From: Scatophagus argus
Taxonomy: Eukaryota; Chordata; Actinopteri; Scatophagidae
Assembly (NCBI RefSeq): GCF_020382885.2
Contig: NC_058513.1
Location: 14,657,641-14,721,640, forward strand
Reading direction: 5' to 3'
Length of the DNA stretch: 64,000 nt
Shown: piece by piece, positions 1 to 14,243 of the stretch
Layout of the letters: each line of letters starts with the position of its first letter
Position numbering within the stretch: the first letter of the stretch is position 1
Notes under the pieces: generated by a model
What the model was told of the DNA's origin: nothing
Databases searched by the model: none
What the model saw: only the letters and a program-made list of their open reading frames with translations
Made by a program: the position numbers and the translations under genes

Positions 1-3000
1 ATTTTTGTGATCATTAGTCACACGCACTCCCATTGGTGTCGCCTCAAACATTAAACAAAGTGCCGAAAAAGACGCAAGAGACAGTGAGGCGGTGCTTAAC
101 AATAACTGAGACTAGAAATCCATACTGATGACACTCAGTCGCAGATTACATGTTGAATACCTTTAGGGCAAATGAGGAGTGGCCACGGAGGGTCTGCCAC
201 CGTGGATGACCTCTTACAGGGACTGACACAGAGAGGGCAGAGAGAGACAGAGCAACATGAAGGAAACACTCTCACACTACAACCAAATTCTATGTTTATT
301 TGGAGGGGCGGAAAAAAATACTCATCTTGTCATGCAAGTGGGAAAAATATGTCAGCGCTTGAGGGGATTGAACCCAAACTTGCCTCCTTTTTTCATGACA
401 TCTCTTTTCTTGTGTGGTTTGTACTGATGCTGTCACATTAGATTTTTAAACTAAGGAATGTCTTGGATTTCTTTTTTTTTCAGTTACTTAGTTACTTATC
501 GTGTACTTGACTATTTCTACTTGATGCTGCTTCATACTCTCATTCACATTTTGGATTCCATCCCTCTACATTTAACTGACAGCTGTAGTTTTACAGTCAA
601 AATTAGCTCCACTGTAATCAACAGCGGCAGCAAAATGATGCTTAGACATTAATTTGTCAAAAATAATATAAATTCAACAGGCCCAGTGGAATGAGAACTT
701 CTGCTTTTGATACTTAAAGTGATTTTAGCTCATTTTTAATAAAAAATGTATCAGTCACTTCAGTAAAGGACCTCCATACCTCCTCCTCCACCACTACTTT
801 TTTTCTGTACATTTGGATTATTATATCTGCATTGTAAACCTTTTACAGCATGTTTTATCAGCACTGGAGAGAGTGACACAAAATGCAGACGTTAAAAGAT
901 AGTCAGCCGCCCCGCCCCGCCCACTTCCACCCTCCATTCATTCAAATCGAGTACCAGCTCTCACCTCTGCAGGGCGCCATAGTTCTGCAGGGAGGTCTAC
1001 TCAGATCAGACAGCATGCAGCAGCAGGAGAAATGTTGGACACATGACCTGCACTAATGCCACTCTGCTATCTAACATCAGGATGTTCTAGCTGTTATCTG
1101 CTGTGCTGGATGGATCTCTTCCACTCAGGAAACTGACCTAATGATTCATGAAAAAAATGGGTCAGTCAGGACAGATGATACATCAGTAGCTGCAGTAACC
1201 ACAATACTTATGGTGCTGTACATGAATGTGTGAAAAGAACAGCATCAGGTCTAGTATTTTTTGCCAGACACAGACTTGAAACCTGATTGTTTCTTTAAAG
1301 AAGTGAAAACTACTGAAAAATGGATCATGTAGAGCTGAACTGATTAGTGTTTTAATCAATCAGTCGATCAACAGAAACTTAATCAGCAACAATTTAGATT
1401 AAATTCACTCTCAAGCACAAAAGACACAAATTATCTGGTTCCATTTTTTGAAATATTAACGTGTGCTGTTCTTCTTTGTCTTCTTCTGTAAACTCAAAAC
1501 CTTTCAGTATTGAGCAGGTGAGCGGGCAACATGAACTGACAATGTCACCTTCGCAAATTGACACAAACATTTTCAACTATTTTGTGACATTTTAGTGACC
1601 AAAGTGAAAAATTTGGAAAACAATATACACACACACAATGCACACGTTTGCTTAGTTCAAGCATCAAAAAGGCAAAGACACAAGACACTGAGACAATTTA
1701 GCATTTTGACAACAATTTTATTTAGAAAAATAAATAATAATGACACAAAACATTTGTACAAAGAAAACAAAATCATCATGAGACCATCACATAAAACATG
1801 ACTTCATTAAAGCAGAATTTAAATTTCATTTATGTATTTTATATAATGCCGTATGTCATTTTGTACATTCACTGCAGGACAAATGAGCAACAGTGGGAAT
1901 GCATCGATCTTCGTAGCTTCATTAACTAAGATTTTAAGCTTTTAGTTTGACTCTATCATTTAACAAAGCTAAAAACTTGAACAGGACATTTATTACAATC
2001 ATAGTCAATGATGCAGCAATCGTAGGAACCTCAAAGGGAACTGCAATATACAAACGTGGAGAAAAAGAGCTGTGGAAATGTGACGATCAGTGAAAAGGAT
2101 GACAAAACATGAAGCGATTCTGTACGTCAGTCCATGACGAGGTCAGCGTGAACACTCTGACACCACACTCTCAGAAAACAGTAAAGTCATTTAACAAAGT
2201 GTCAACTGCAGCTCCGACAGCAGACGCTACAGCAAAGTATGGCATCAAGAGAAATGCAAAGTACAGTACTGAGTCGACGTCGTCAGTTCACACACACACA
2301 CACACACATAAACACACACTCACGGCGTTGGCTGTACCGACACATTTGTGACCTGATTTGTCCGATCTGTGGTAGGCTGCTACCGGGAATGGAAAAATCA
2401 ATGTCACAGAGTCAGAGTGGAAACAAAGCTGACCGTTACCTCTCCTGTTCGGTCGCATGTGTGTCCGATCTGCCAGCTTAGAAGTAAATCAGCCCACATT
2501 AAAGCTGAATTAAAATGTTTTTTGACCACTAGAGGGCAGACAGACTGGAATGAGCGGTCAGTTTTGTCCTGTACAATACATACTGTGTTATCACTGTTTC
2601 CCACAGGCTGATTTGATTTTAAATGAATTTGGTTTTCTTTTAGAGTCAGCTGTAAAGCATTAGGGAAGGAATTTTTTAAGCTTTTTGCATTTTTAAATAA
2701 ATGCACCAACCCAGAAGACTGAATGTGAACTTTCAGCAGATTTCCACATGCACTATTTTTTGAAAATAAATTAAAAAATGCACAAAAAATCGAGAAGTGA
2801 CAAATCTTCACGTGGGCTGTCTGATATATAAGAAACAGAACACACACAAAAAAACTGTTTTCCTACACATCTAATGGAAACAGAGCAACACGAGCATCCC
2901 AATTAACCTACAGTGTGGTTGTTTTATCTTGGCTTCATCCACCAACTCCTGAAAAAAATAAAAAATCCTTTCTGTGACCTTCTTCCTCAGCCACTTGTTT

Positions 3001-3442
3001 ACTTTGACTCTCTGACATTTCAATGAGATGCTCACAGTTTTATAATAAGCAACATGCTCTTAAACAAAACAACAAGCTCAAAGTAAGGTGTTGATTCTCA
3101 GTGAGATGGGTTTAACGCATTTTAAAAGTGGTATTTTTAGTATATTCTCACACCCTCAAGTATAATAGAAAAAAGAAAAAAAAATGGGATTTGGTTCAGA
3201 TTTTAAAATTATTTCATATTAAGAGAAATAAATCAGTCAAAAAGCATGTTTTTTGGAAGTTTGGACAAAGTTTGGACCTACTGCTTACATGAAAATTTAG
3301 TTATGTATTAACCCATACAGTGTGTGAAATATGGCTCGTAGACGCTACAACAACATTTCTATGTCCTATTGGTACAAATCTCAAAGAAAAAACAGGGTTT
3401 GAACAGTGAACATTAAACTGGTGTGTGGTGAGATAAAGAAAA
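1..3442. other. flank downstream of opn4, no gene seen
   Basis: AT-rich sequence with a (CA)10 run. The open frames are short and lack splice context or family resemblance. I see no gene here. Confidence 0.6.
2289..2308. repeat. (CA)10 microsatellite
   Basis: Uninterrupted CA run in the flank beyond opn4. Confidence 0.95.
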
Positions 3443-3448
3443 TTTATT
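3443..3448 (-). other. candidate opn4 polyadenylation signal
   Basis: TTTATT on the plus strand reads AATAAA on the minus strand, about 370 nt past the melanopsin stop. Other AATAAA matches lie further on (for example near 1715), so the true 3' end is not fixed. Confidence 0.25.
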
Positions 3449-3743
3449 TTTAACTTGAAGCCAAACCCTGGCAAAAGAGAAGTTTTCATATTGTGTCTTA
3501 AGGCTAATTTAAGGTAAACCTTATCCAACGACCCTGATATGTCAGAAAAAAAGTAAAACACAAACGTGTGCACATGTATTGAAATTTACTGGGCATTCGT
3601 GCTCACATGCTCACACACACTCAGTTGTGCAAAAAGAAAAACAAAAGAAAAGGAAAAATAACAAAAGCATGCTCTGGTTTAGAGTTACCGTGACTAGCAC
3701 ACAGCATGCTGGTACGGAAAAGTCCCATGGCAGGAAATGTTGA

Positions 3744-3757
3744 ACACGCACACACAC

Positions 3758-3795
<38 letters not shown>
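3744..3795. repeat. (CA)n microsatellite in opn4 3' flank
   Basis: About 50 bp of CA repeats with two CG interruptions, directly downstream of the last opn4 exon. It is probably inside the 3' UTR. Confidence 0.95.
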
Positions 3796-3797
<2 letters not shown>

Positions 3798-3820
3798 GGT
3801 TCCAGTTCTTGTTCAGCTAT

Positions 3821-4012
3821 TCATGGTGTGGTCTCCAGTCTGGTAATATCAAGGCGTTCCTTGGCATCTGGACTGCAAGTTTTGGTCAGTTTGAGGTTGC
3901 CATGGAAACCTGGGGGACTGTGCAATATAGAGGGGCTGGATATGGAGGTGACGATGACCGATGACGTCTTGGACGCAGTCCTTGGGCCTGAATCCTCCAT
4001 CACGTTCTCCAG
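3821..4012 (-). other. opn4: opn4 terminal coding exon
   Basis: A pyrimidine-rich acceptor ending CCGCCCAG is followed in phase 0 by LENVMEDSGPRTASKTSS and an open frame of 63 residues ending RLETTP and a stop. Phase 0 matches the exon 10 donor. The stretch is rich in Ser and Thr, as expected for a melanopsin tail carrying kinase sites. I assign it to opn4 because of strand, phase and position; I cannot recall a matching terminal sequence, so a different short downstream gene remains possible. Confidence 0.65.
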
Positions 4013-4752
4013 CTGGGCGGGCAGATGGAGGAAGAAACAAAAGATGTTCAGTTATTGTGGCTGAGTGAACTGTTGCTCTGACTTGGATCAATACAACTCT
4101 CCTCCACTTAACCTGGCAGCGAGAGACACGAAACAGTCGCAGCTGATCAAAGGCATTGATTGGTTGGATTGATGAATTGCTCTCCCACAGTGCCCTTAAT
4201 GAGGTGGGACTCTATCACACGGTTGACCTTCTGTGATCAATGGCTCTACACTATGGGAGCAAAGTCGTCCAACTGAGTAACTGTAAGGAGATCTTTTTTA
4301 AAGGATAATTCCACTTTATTGCTTGTTGGGTCCCAGTTTGTAGTTTTTTCCCAGTAAAGGGCTAAGGCTTAATCCTGTTGACAAATATGAGACGCCTTCT
4401 CTTTTGTGCAAAGTGTCAAAGCTTGGTCTCACAACTGCGGTCTCTCATAAGGAACACCGTGTCTCATATGTGAAAGGCTTTGACAGGGCAGGAAGCACAA
4501 GCAGTCAGACAGGATGCAAACAAACAGCTTAAAACAGCAACAAACTGACTTGGAAGAGAAAAATGAGGCGAACAGTAAAATTATCATTATTATGGATTTC
4601 CTGCTCGGTGAAGGGTCATTACAAAGATTGCTTGTGCATTTTCTGTTCTGTCGGACTTCATGTGGACGTTATGTTACCACAAGATAGGTTTGCTAAAATA
4701 ACAAAAATGAGACCTAAGTTGTATCTGGTATGTGCCTTTCCGACTTAATTTT

Positions 4753-4804
<52 letters not shown>

Positions 4805-7800
4805 GTGCTCCTTTTACGTGTGCTTAAAAGCTCTGATTGATTATTCTGCGAAAGTCTGTCTTTTCTTTTGACAACAGTAGCTTTTTCGAACTAAATAAAG
4901 TCTGTGGGGAACAGTCGATCAGTCTTTACATCAAATCACTCTTGTGAATTGACAACAGAGGGCATCCAAAACAGATAACAGTATCACTTAGCTGGAGAAA
5001 CATGGGAGTCTGAGCATGAAAGTATGAGCAGATAACATCAGTTTAAAGCTCATATGTTTTGGATTTTCTTCAAGGTTTGATTAATACTGATTTCAACAGG
5101 AAATGAATAAAACCGGACAGAACACAAAATGTACAGTGGAGTGGATTAACCAGAATGGCAAGGGGAAAAAGGGAGGACCACAGAGCTATTTCAACCATTT
5201 CACATTACACTTAGTTTCAGGTGGCTATAGATTCATTGAGCAGCACTGTAAAATGGCTGGCATGCTCCTAAACACAAATGACTAAAACACCTGAGCAGGA
5301 CAGATGGAAAAGATTAATGTTAGCGCAGCTTTTTATTACAAACAAATCCCCTGAAAAGGTCAAAGCAGAGACGGTTCACACTAGCTAAGTCTTCGCCCAA
5401 ATGTAGTGCAAATTTTAACCAAATATTGAGAACGTGTTTCTACAGGAGAAGCGGATTTTTAACAAATTCATGCTTGAAATGTGAGAGAAGTAAGTCTTTT
5501 ATATACATGAAAAAGTCTTAAATGTTTTAATTCAACATTTATATTCAAAAATATATATAGTGTGTATAGTGTAACATTGAAGCATCAATAGCAAATAATG
5601 GATAATATAATTACCACGAGTTGAGAAAAGTAAAGACTTGGTCGTTCACTGTAATGAAAGAAATTGGTTGCCGTAGTCTTTGGACAACAATGGATTTCTT
5701 TGGCACAAATTACACTGAAAATGCCTGTTAATAAGTACAATAAATCTGTTTTTTTTCAGGGGATTCGTTGATTTTCTTGACACAAAACAGATGCCACATC
5801 TACTGCACAGAGCAAGAGGTGGACAATCAATGGACTCTTACAATAGCAGGTAGAAGGCTGGTTGGCTGCAGATTGATGTCCGACATGGAGATGGCTTCAG
5901 GCTCTGTCAGAGTCTGAACAGTATGCACACAAACACAGCCATTTAATGTTAGTTATAATCAACACATCATTTGTCTTATTTGAGCCTCCGGGTCGCATTA
6001 CGTCTTCATCCCGCACATATCACCCATAAAACCTGACAATTTCACACTTCTGGATAAACAAGATATATAACGTTTTAATTAGTGAGCTTTGAACGTGCTG
6101 TGTTACCTTTGGACAAAGCCAGGCTTGCTGTTTCGCCCTGTTTTCAGTCTCAGTCTAAGCTAAGCTAACCAGCAGTAAAGAAATAAAACAGACCACATTT
6201 AAAAAAAAATAATTTTGACAAACATCTTTAAAAATGAAGACCAAATGGACTTTAAAACAAAAATATGGCAAACTAAAGGTTATACTAATCACAAATGGCA
6301 AAAATCAGCATTTTACATTCTTTGTCATTTTACATGAAAATTAAATTGTTTGCAGGTGGACGTCGATTACAGACAAAAGTAAAATGTATATCCTCTGCTC
6401 TGTGCAGAGATGGAGGCAGATGGAGGTCAGAGACTCCTAGACGATCTTTGACCGACAACAATACAATACTTTGAAACGGGTCTGCATCATGCAAGCTGTG
6501 GATTAAGACTGAAACACCCAGATTATTGGATTAGTCTTTGGACCCTGTGTAATGGAGTCCTCTGTGAACCTGATGTGTGTGTGTTTCCATGTGCATACAT
6601 GTGGGTTACTTGTGTTTTGTTTTTTTCTGCGAACATAAGATGATTACACAGAGACGGAAATGCGCTGTATACTGGATGACCCACAAAGGACGACCTGTCG
6701 CTCTCCACTCGCCTAACAGCAACATTCACTGTACGAAAACTGTATTCTCTCAAGCCTCAGTGTGCAGCAGCTGATGAGTATTTCATCCAAGAGAAGTAAG
6801 TCTTTTATATACATGAAAAAGCTTTAAATGTTTTAATTCAACATTTATATTCAAAAATATATATAATGTGTATAGTGTGACAGTGAAGCATCAATAGCGA
6901 ATAACAGATATTATAATTACCACGAGTTGAGAAAAGTAAAGATTTGGTTGTTCACTGTAATGAAATGATGATGATGAGTATGATGCTCACTGATGAGTAT
7001 TTCATTTTAAATATAGAAGAAAATAGAAGTGATGTCAAAACTATCACAGATTCTGCCGTCTGAACAGTCCAGTGGGTTGACATGAGAGCCAAAGGGAAGT
7101 GGGCAGCGCTTCCCGGTGCTTATCAGACTGCACGCAAATACGCTGATCATAACCGTGAAAAGTTTGGATTTAAAGAGGCCTCCAATGAACATGACCTTAC
7201 AGAGTTACTTGACATGTAACACTGAACATAAACATGACATCTATTGAATTTAACAGGACTCCAAAACAACATGACCCCACTTCCCAAATATAGGAGGAGA
7301 GGATTAAGATCATTGTTGACGTAATGCCAAAACAGAAGTGAAGCCTCCCATCAAAAACATCATAAAACTTATGTGGGAAAAGTTAATTTGAACCCTGCAT
7401 GACACTCTACCTCCATCCCATGACACCTTGTAGCAATAAAGACGGAAATGTATGACTTTCAGATTTGATAAATCTTTAGTTCAACACTAGTCGATATTAA
7501 AATACGTAAGTAACAGTATGTTGACACAAGCCAGGCCCCGATACTCACTGTGATCTGTGAGAGGAGACATATGGCTGGGTCTGTGGGGTTGTGTGCAGCT
7601 GTTTTCTCAAACTCTCCAATGTTGTGACCTCTCACCTTTGACCTCTGGCTCGTCAGGCGCACCTGTTTGACATCACTGGACAACTGACGGCTGACAGGCG
7701 TCCGTGACGAGCAGTCGTCCTCCATGTCTGAGAAGTGGGCCTGAGACGACAGACACCCGCGACTAAAACAACAACTTGCGACTCAAAGCATTTGTCATGG

Positions 7801-10800
7801 GGAGTGTAAGACAGAGACATACCATATTAGATATGAGACACACTCACTGATTCGCTCTCAGACAGGGAGGAGTTGCGAGGCTTGCCGAGGCCTTTGCTCT
7901 CTGACTGGCTGGTGAGGGTTGACCGACGTGTGGACTGGAAACTGCTGCTGCTGAATCGATCTCTGCCACTAACGCACAGCAACACCCCGAGGTAGGGAAT
8001 ATACTTGCTGAGCGCTGACCTGAGACAGAGAAACGTTCACATCCATACATTAACAAATGTTATTATATTGCAGTGTAAGGCCCTCCTGATATCCGTGGAT
8101 GCTGAGCTAAATTGGGCCAGTTTTCCATTTTGAGTATTTTATACTTGTGCATCAAGGGGTTGTGGCACAGCTATTGAGCCACTTAGACTCCATAAAATGG
8201 CTGTAAATCACATGTTATGTAACAGCAGTGCAGAGTCCAACACAAATTTCTCCACTGGAACATTAAAGTATATTACTGCTTGTGTTTTCTCCTGCAACTT
8301 TCCGCCCATCATATGAATGACATGCAAACAGCCAATCGGGTGTGTTGTGTGGCCACACTATTGTCATGTGACACGACAACAGAAACAGTTATTTAACAGA
8401 ACAGCACGAGGTCTGGTTTTGCGATATTACCTTGCAAAGATGGTAGTTTTTTTATTCGGGGCAATAAAGTGAAAACCCCTTCACTTAAAAGGAGGAATTG
8501 GCTGCAGTGTTTTGGCCACCAGTTGAATTAATTGAGTGATGTTAGCATTTAGCATTTCTGGGTCGTATTAGTGGCTATAATATGGTAACTTGAATATTTT
8601 CAAAGACATTTAGACAAGGCCAAATAAAACAAATAGACACATGACAAACTTCTCTCACTTCAATGGTTAAAAAGAATTAATTGATCATAAGACTGACAGA
8701 CAGACAGAAAATCAGGCATACAGACAGACGGCACACAGGAGAACCAGCAAATGTACAGCAAAAACACTGAGCCATGAACATCACACACATGATTTTTTTT
8801 TTCTTCTGTCGTTCTTCCTACAGTGGCCTTGTGTCTCCTTGTGTCAATACCATAAATATACTTATACATTTTTAATTAGAATGTGTGATAAAGTGAAGTG
8901 TTTGTATAGGGTAAAAATGATTAGACTTCGACTCTGCAGTCCAGTTCATTGCACTGTGACGATCCCAACACCTCGTGAGCACCACCACAATCACTAATGC
9001 ATCCATGCATTTAAACATGACTGAGAGCCAAGAACATTTATATCCTGGGGACATTTAAACTCTATGAACTCTGATTTTCTACTGTTCATACTGTTATTTT
9101 AGGTTCAGATTGTTATGTATCTGGCCATGTAGCATGTCTGTTTTGTTTTCAGGGGAATTTGCTCTACAGGGTTATGAATTCATACTGTACAGAGTTGATT
9201 GAGTTATTTCTAAAACCTGATGCCATATATATAAACAGTACAATCATGAGTTTCATATGCTCAGCTGAGTTTGGAGGCTGAGATGTCATAAATCGTAAAA
9301 AAGATATGCAAAAGTTGTCGCTAATTTAAATATTTCTAAAATAGTCTTCTCTCTGAAAAGGTCAGTGTACAGTGAACTGTTGACATTTAATCAGAATATA
9401 ATGTAAACATGCAAGGTGTGCAGAAAGTCTAAAACCTTTTAAGGAATCATTTGCTGCAGTGGCAGTTTAACGATCTGAAATGATTGCCTCATGATTGTAC
9501 ATGTGACCCACGACCATGTTGATGCCTGATTAAAGACAAGAAGCCGAGGGAAGCGGTTTTCAGTAACACAGTAACAGAATATACGACTATTACAATCATG
9601 GGTTTTATGCACTTTTTGTAACCAAACAACAAAAAATAAACCAAAACAAATTCTTATCAAATGGAGGTCAGTGGTTGATCTACTGTTAATGAAACTCAAC
9701 ACCTGAGCATGTGTCCTACCTGTATTTGGGATGCGTTATGGCGTATATGATGGGGTTGTAGATGGCAGACGCTTTGGCGATCACGGCAGGAACAGAGTTC
9801 ATATACGGAGTGAGCATGTCAGCGTACCTGAGAGAGGCAGGAGAGAGCAGAGCAGGGGCTGATATTAGCATGATGAAGAAAAATGAGAGAAGGAAATGAG
9901 ACACCTACATGTGAAAAGGGCACTGATGGTTGTCTTCCTTTGTACAGGATTGATGTGAAAACACCAGAGCGGTCAAATAATATGGAAACAAGCTATTAAG
10001 ACAACACTGACATAATTTTATCTTATGAAATTATTTTATAAATCCTGCAGAGCTACAAAGCTACACTGTCTTTCATTTGGAGATTCCAGCCTGGTGGAAG
10101 TCCAGTACTCGCCCCTCTTACGGCTCTGCTTTTCGGTTCTACCAACTCTCGAGGGAAATCACTCGCCTCTTAGGTGCTAAATGCTGTGCTGTGTTCACCA
10201 CCAAGACACGAAAACGTCTGCCCACTGCAGGTGGTGAGAGTGGTGGTGAGAGTAAGCTAAAGAGACAGCTATGAGCTGAAATGCACTATAAAGCCCCGGA
10301 AAGCCGAGATGAGCTGCAGATTTAGATGATAATTCTCTGTGAGTCACGACAACTGACCCCTTTGACACTGTCACTTGATACGTCGTTGTAAATATAGTGA
10401 TTATACCCTGTTAAACTAAAATCTGTCCCATGTATACGTTTGCCATGAGGGAGATTAGCTCTCTCACAATCCTCATTTGAGAGCTCCCCTAAACTTTACT
10501 GCCTAACCTAACTGTAAAACCACTTGCTCAAAGTGCGCCTAAATCAGGATTAATGTTCCACCTTCCTGGCAGCCAGTGGTGTCAGATCCTGCCAGTGTTA
10601 ACAACTTGCCGGGCCCTGAAGCCTGGTTGAGATTACTGCTGGTAATCCTTTAAGGGACATTCAGACTGAACTAAAAGTGAATGTCTGTCTTGCTTCAGAG
10701 TGAAAAGAGCCACTGGATGTTCTCTCCTGCATCCATTTGTTTCCATCATTGCAGTATCTGCTGCCACCACAGTCCCTGTATTTTTAAATTAGAGTGATGG

Positions 10801-10928
10801 ATGGATGCCCTTTGACTGGGGGTTTCATGACATACTGAATTTAACCCTAAACTGCCAGTGCTGCTTTATTATTGTGAGCCTCCCAAATTTATAGTTCTGC
10901 TTGCTGGTTTTCAATTCTTACAAGATAA

Positions 10929-10961
<33 letters not shown>

Positions 10962-13900
10962 ACCCAGCAAATGCAGTGAGGGCCGCACAGGAGTAAGGGG
11001 CCCAGGAGATGACGAAAAGCAGGATGACGATAAGTGCGATCTTGGCCATCTTCCATTCGCTCTTCATTTTATGGAACCTCTTTGCAGAGTCTCTGGTTCC
11101 CTCACAGTTGATCTTCGTTATCGCTCTGTCACACACACACACACACACACGCATGCATGCAGTTACGAAACCTTTTTTGTTTTTTTGCTTTTGCTTACAA
11201 ATTTGAAACTTTAGATAACATTTGCCCTTTCAAGATCTTTTTTTTCCTCAGGAGAGCTTTGTATTTGTCTTTTAAGTTAATTTATTTTGACAGTTAAGCC
11301 AATTGACTTAGACATACAGGCCACCTACACTTCCAGTGCGGCCCGCCAAGGCAGCGTTTGCGTTCAGGTTGAGTGAGACATCAGTGGAAATCGATAGAAA
11401 ACCCAGACACGTCGTTAATCAACAAGGCATCAGCATCAACACATGCATGTGAGTGTGTCAGACACTGATGTGTTCATCAATGCACGTCGGAGTGTGTGCT
11501 ACAGAGCGCACAAGAGAGGAGCACGGCTAGAGGTAAACAGTGTGTGTGTGTGTGCCAACCGCGTAGTGTGCCTGATGGCTCTGAAGATGCAGCAGTAGCT
11601 GAAGATGATGATGAAGAGAGGGATGAAGAAGACGAAGGTAAAGAGCAGCATGGTGTAGGAGCGGACAGAAGGGGTAAACGTCATGTAGTCCCAGGAACAG
11701 GATGTCATCAGACCCTCGGGGACGTAGGCACCTATGGGAGATCACACACAGTGATTTCACTGATATCTTTCTCCTCTTCCTGTTTCCTGCTTCTTTGAGC
11801 GTCTGTATTGTGAACCTCACTGCTTTTTCCCCATCTGAACGTCCTTGAACTACCTGAATTCATAAAGGACACACATCCATTTTGCTAAAACAGCTGTTAC
11901 TATACAAAATATTATATATATAAAATATATATATTATATATATAAATATAATATGCATTGAAGACAACTAAGATTGTAGGACCCGTTTATGGACATGTTT
12001 GGCATCTCTTCATATTTCTTCTAGATGGGACTTTTTCTTTTGTCATGGGGGGATTCAACTTCCTCAGAGTTTTGTTTGACCTGTGGAGCTCCCCAGGGCT
12101 GTGTGACTGGTCCTTTACTGTTCTCTGTCTACGTGCGACATCATAGACAGACACAAGGCTGTTGAATTCTTATGAACCTGATACTCAGTTGTACTTTCCC
12201 TTTGCAATCTCCAGCAAGGCGAAAGTCTTTGTGAGAGCCTGAATCATAAGCAATAAAGTGCATTGATTTTTGAAAGCACATTTTCAAATACCTGCTGTTC
12301 TTTGTTGTGCCAAATAGTCCACTTATAATTTATGTCCTTTTTTGAAGGGCCTCTGATAGTAAAAGTTTTGAGAACAAAGAGCTGCTTCCTCTGTTTTTGT
12401 TTCAGCAGTTCAGAACGCAGTGTCTTGGCACAGTCTGTACTTGGTGGTGGGTTGTTGTTAGGACTGAGGAATTTATTTTCCAGCTCTCTCTGTACTCTGA
12501 TGGGCTCACATTAAGTAAGACCGGCCCTACCATCAGCTAAAAATGACAAATGACAGCCTGCAATCGTGACAGGAGTTTGGTGGAAAAATAGAACAGCCTT
12601 ATATGGGAGCACACACAACAAAGGATAAACGAAAAGCCTGCAGGACACAACCTCATCTTCAATTATTGTTGGGCTGTTGTAATGTCAGCTGCAGGTAAAC
12701 ATGAGTTGATCTGTCGTCTGGTATGTGATTTTATATTAAATGCTTTTGGCATGTTGACAAAAGGCAAAGTCAGATGTGTTTGATATAGAAGCACAACTTC
12801 TAGGTGAGTCCCTCAGAGGAGTCACACTGATCAGTAATGATCCAGTTTTCACTTGTCAGTTGTACTCACTCCAGCCAAAGAAGGGGGGCAGGCTCCAACC
12901 CATGGAGTAGACCCAGGCAGCAGCCACAATGCACAGGGCTTTCCTGCGAGACATCACCCCCAGGGAGGCCAGAGGCCTTGTGATCACCATGTACCGGTCC
13001 ACCGCAATCACCATTAGCGTCATCATACTGCAGATGCCGAACAGCGCTCCGCAGAAGGCGTACAACTCACAACCTGGAGGTGGAGAGGTGAGGAAAGGGA
13101 GAGAAAAGTGGTGGAAAGTTAAAAATAGTTGAAAGGCCAAATGTGTTCAGTGGGAGTAGATCCTGCAGATTTTAAACAACAGCTGGAAATACTGTAGATG
13201 ATTGTGTTTCTAAGCTTAAAACTCAGTTTAAAACTCAGTTTTCTGTGCTGATTTGCCGAGTGATCATCTCGCTGCCATATCAGATTTGGCGTTTGTTGCT
13301 ATTCTTTGTTAATATTGTAATAGCTAGAGAACATCTGTTAAGCATATGCTCATATATGTTCATTTTTTGGGGGCAACACTCTGTTCTTCAAATGATAAAT
13401 CCTAATCATGTTGTTGCCTCGAGTTCACGACAGGATAAAACAGGATAAAACTGATGTCTGGACAGACGTGAAAGTAAACTACAAATTGAATGGTGCGTAG
13501 GACCATACAACAGCGAGGGGGTAATTCTAGTTCCTCCTATTTTCTTTTGTGGTGTGACTTTATGCCCTCACATTAGTGCTTTCAGACACTGTTTTGAGAC
13601 TTGTTAAGCATCTCCAAATTGTATTTATTTTCACTATTAATGTTGTGGTTGATCACAAAATTCACTTCAATTATACTGCTTGCTTTGTCAACAAGTCATT
13701 TGGTATTTTGTTGCAAGAAAGCCCATTTGCATTGCATTAAGTGGAGGACAGAGCGTAGGGAATAAGAGCGGGAGCTTAGAAATTAAGGAAGGATTGACGG
13801 CGGAAAGAGGAAAGTAGAGGCAAAAAGAGTTTAGGAGAGAGGAGGAGATGAGCGTGAAGAATGAGTCAGCGTGTCAGCTGAAACCAAGCTGCAGTATGAT

Positions 13901-14198
13901 GAAAGATGGATGCGTAATTGGAGGCAAACGCAGAAAGAAACAAAGGGAAGGATAACAAAAGTGTTGGTGCACTAACAGCATATTAGTGTTTATATGTAAA
14001 TATGTAAATAATAAATGTGGTGTTTTAAATATTAAATACATGCCAAGCATACTCACAACGTGTAATAGTTCATGAAGCTATTACACTGACATGCTGTGTT
14101 CGGTTTCATTCAGACATTTCGTGTGGCTTCAACCTGCTGTTCTCCATAGAGTCTGTCATTACGCTAAACGTATCCAAGATGTACGAATGTGTGCACGC

Positions 14199-14243
<45 letters not shown>

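Larger units (their letters stand above)
5842..7740 (-). other. opn4: opn4 exons 9-10, cytoplasmic tail with isoform options
   Basis: Exon 9 (7549-7740) and exon 10 (5842-5913) encode tail sequence only. Both are phase 0 at each end, so either could be skipped without a frameshift. Exon 9 holds an internal AAG|GTGAGA donor-like site within the SQRSKVRG codons. Exon 10 ends at ATT|GTAAGA. If that donor is not used, four more codons (VRVH) lead to a stop, giving a shorter C-terminus without exon 11. Long and short melanopsin tails are known in mammals; use of these alternatives here is inference. Confidence 0.5.

Noticed and set aside
3821..4012. Separate gene next to opn4, such as LDB3 (its human neighbour)
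   Set aside because: No PDZ, ZM or LIM sequence; phase and strand fit an opn4 terminal exon better.
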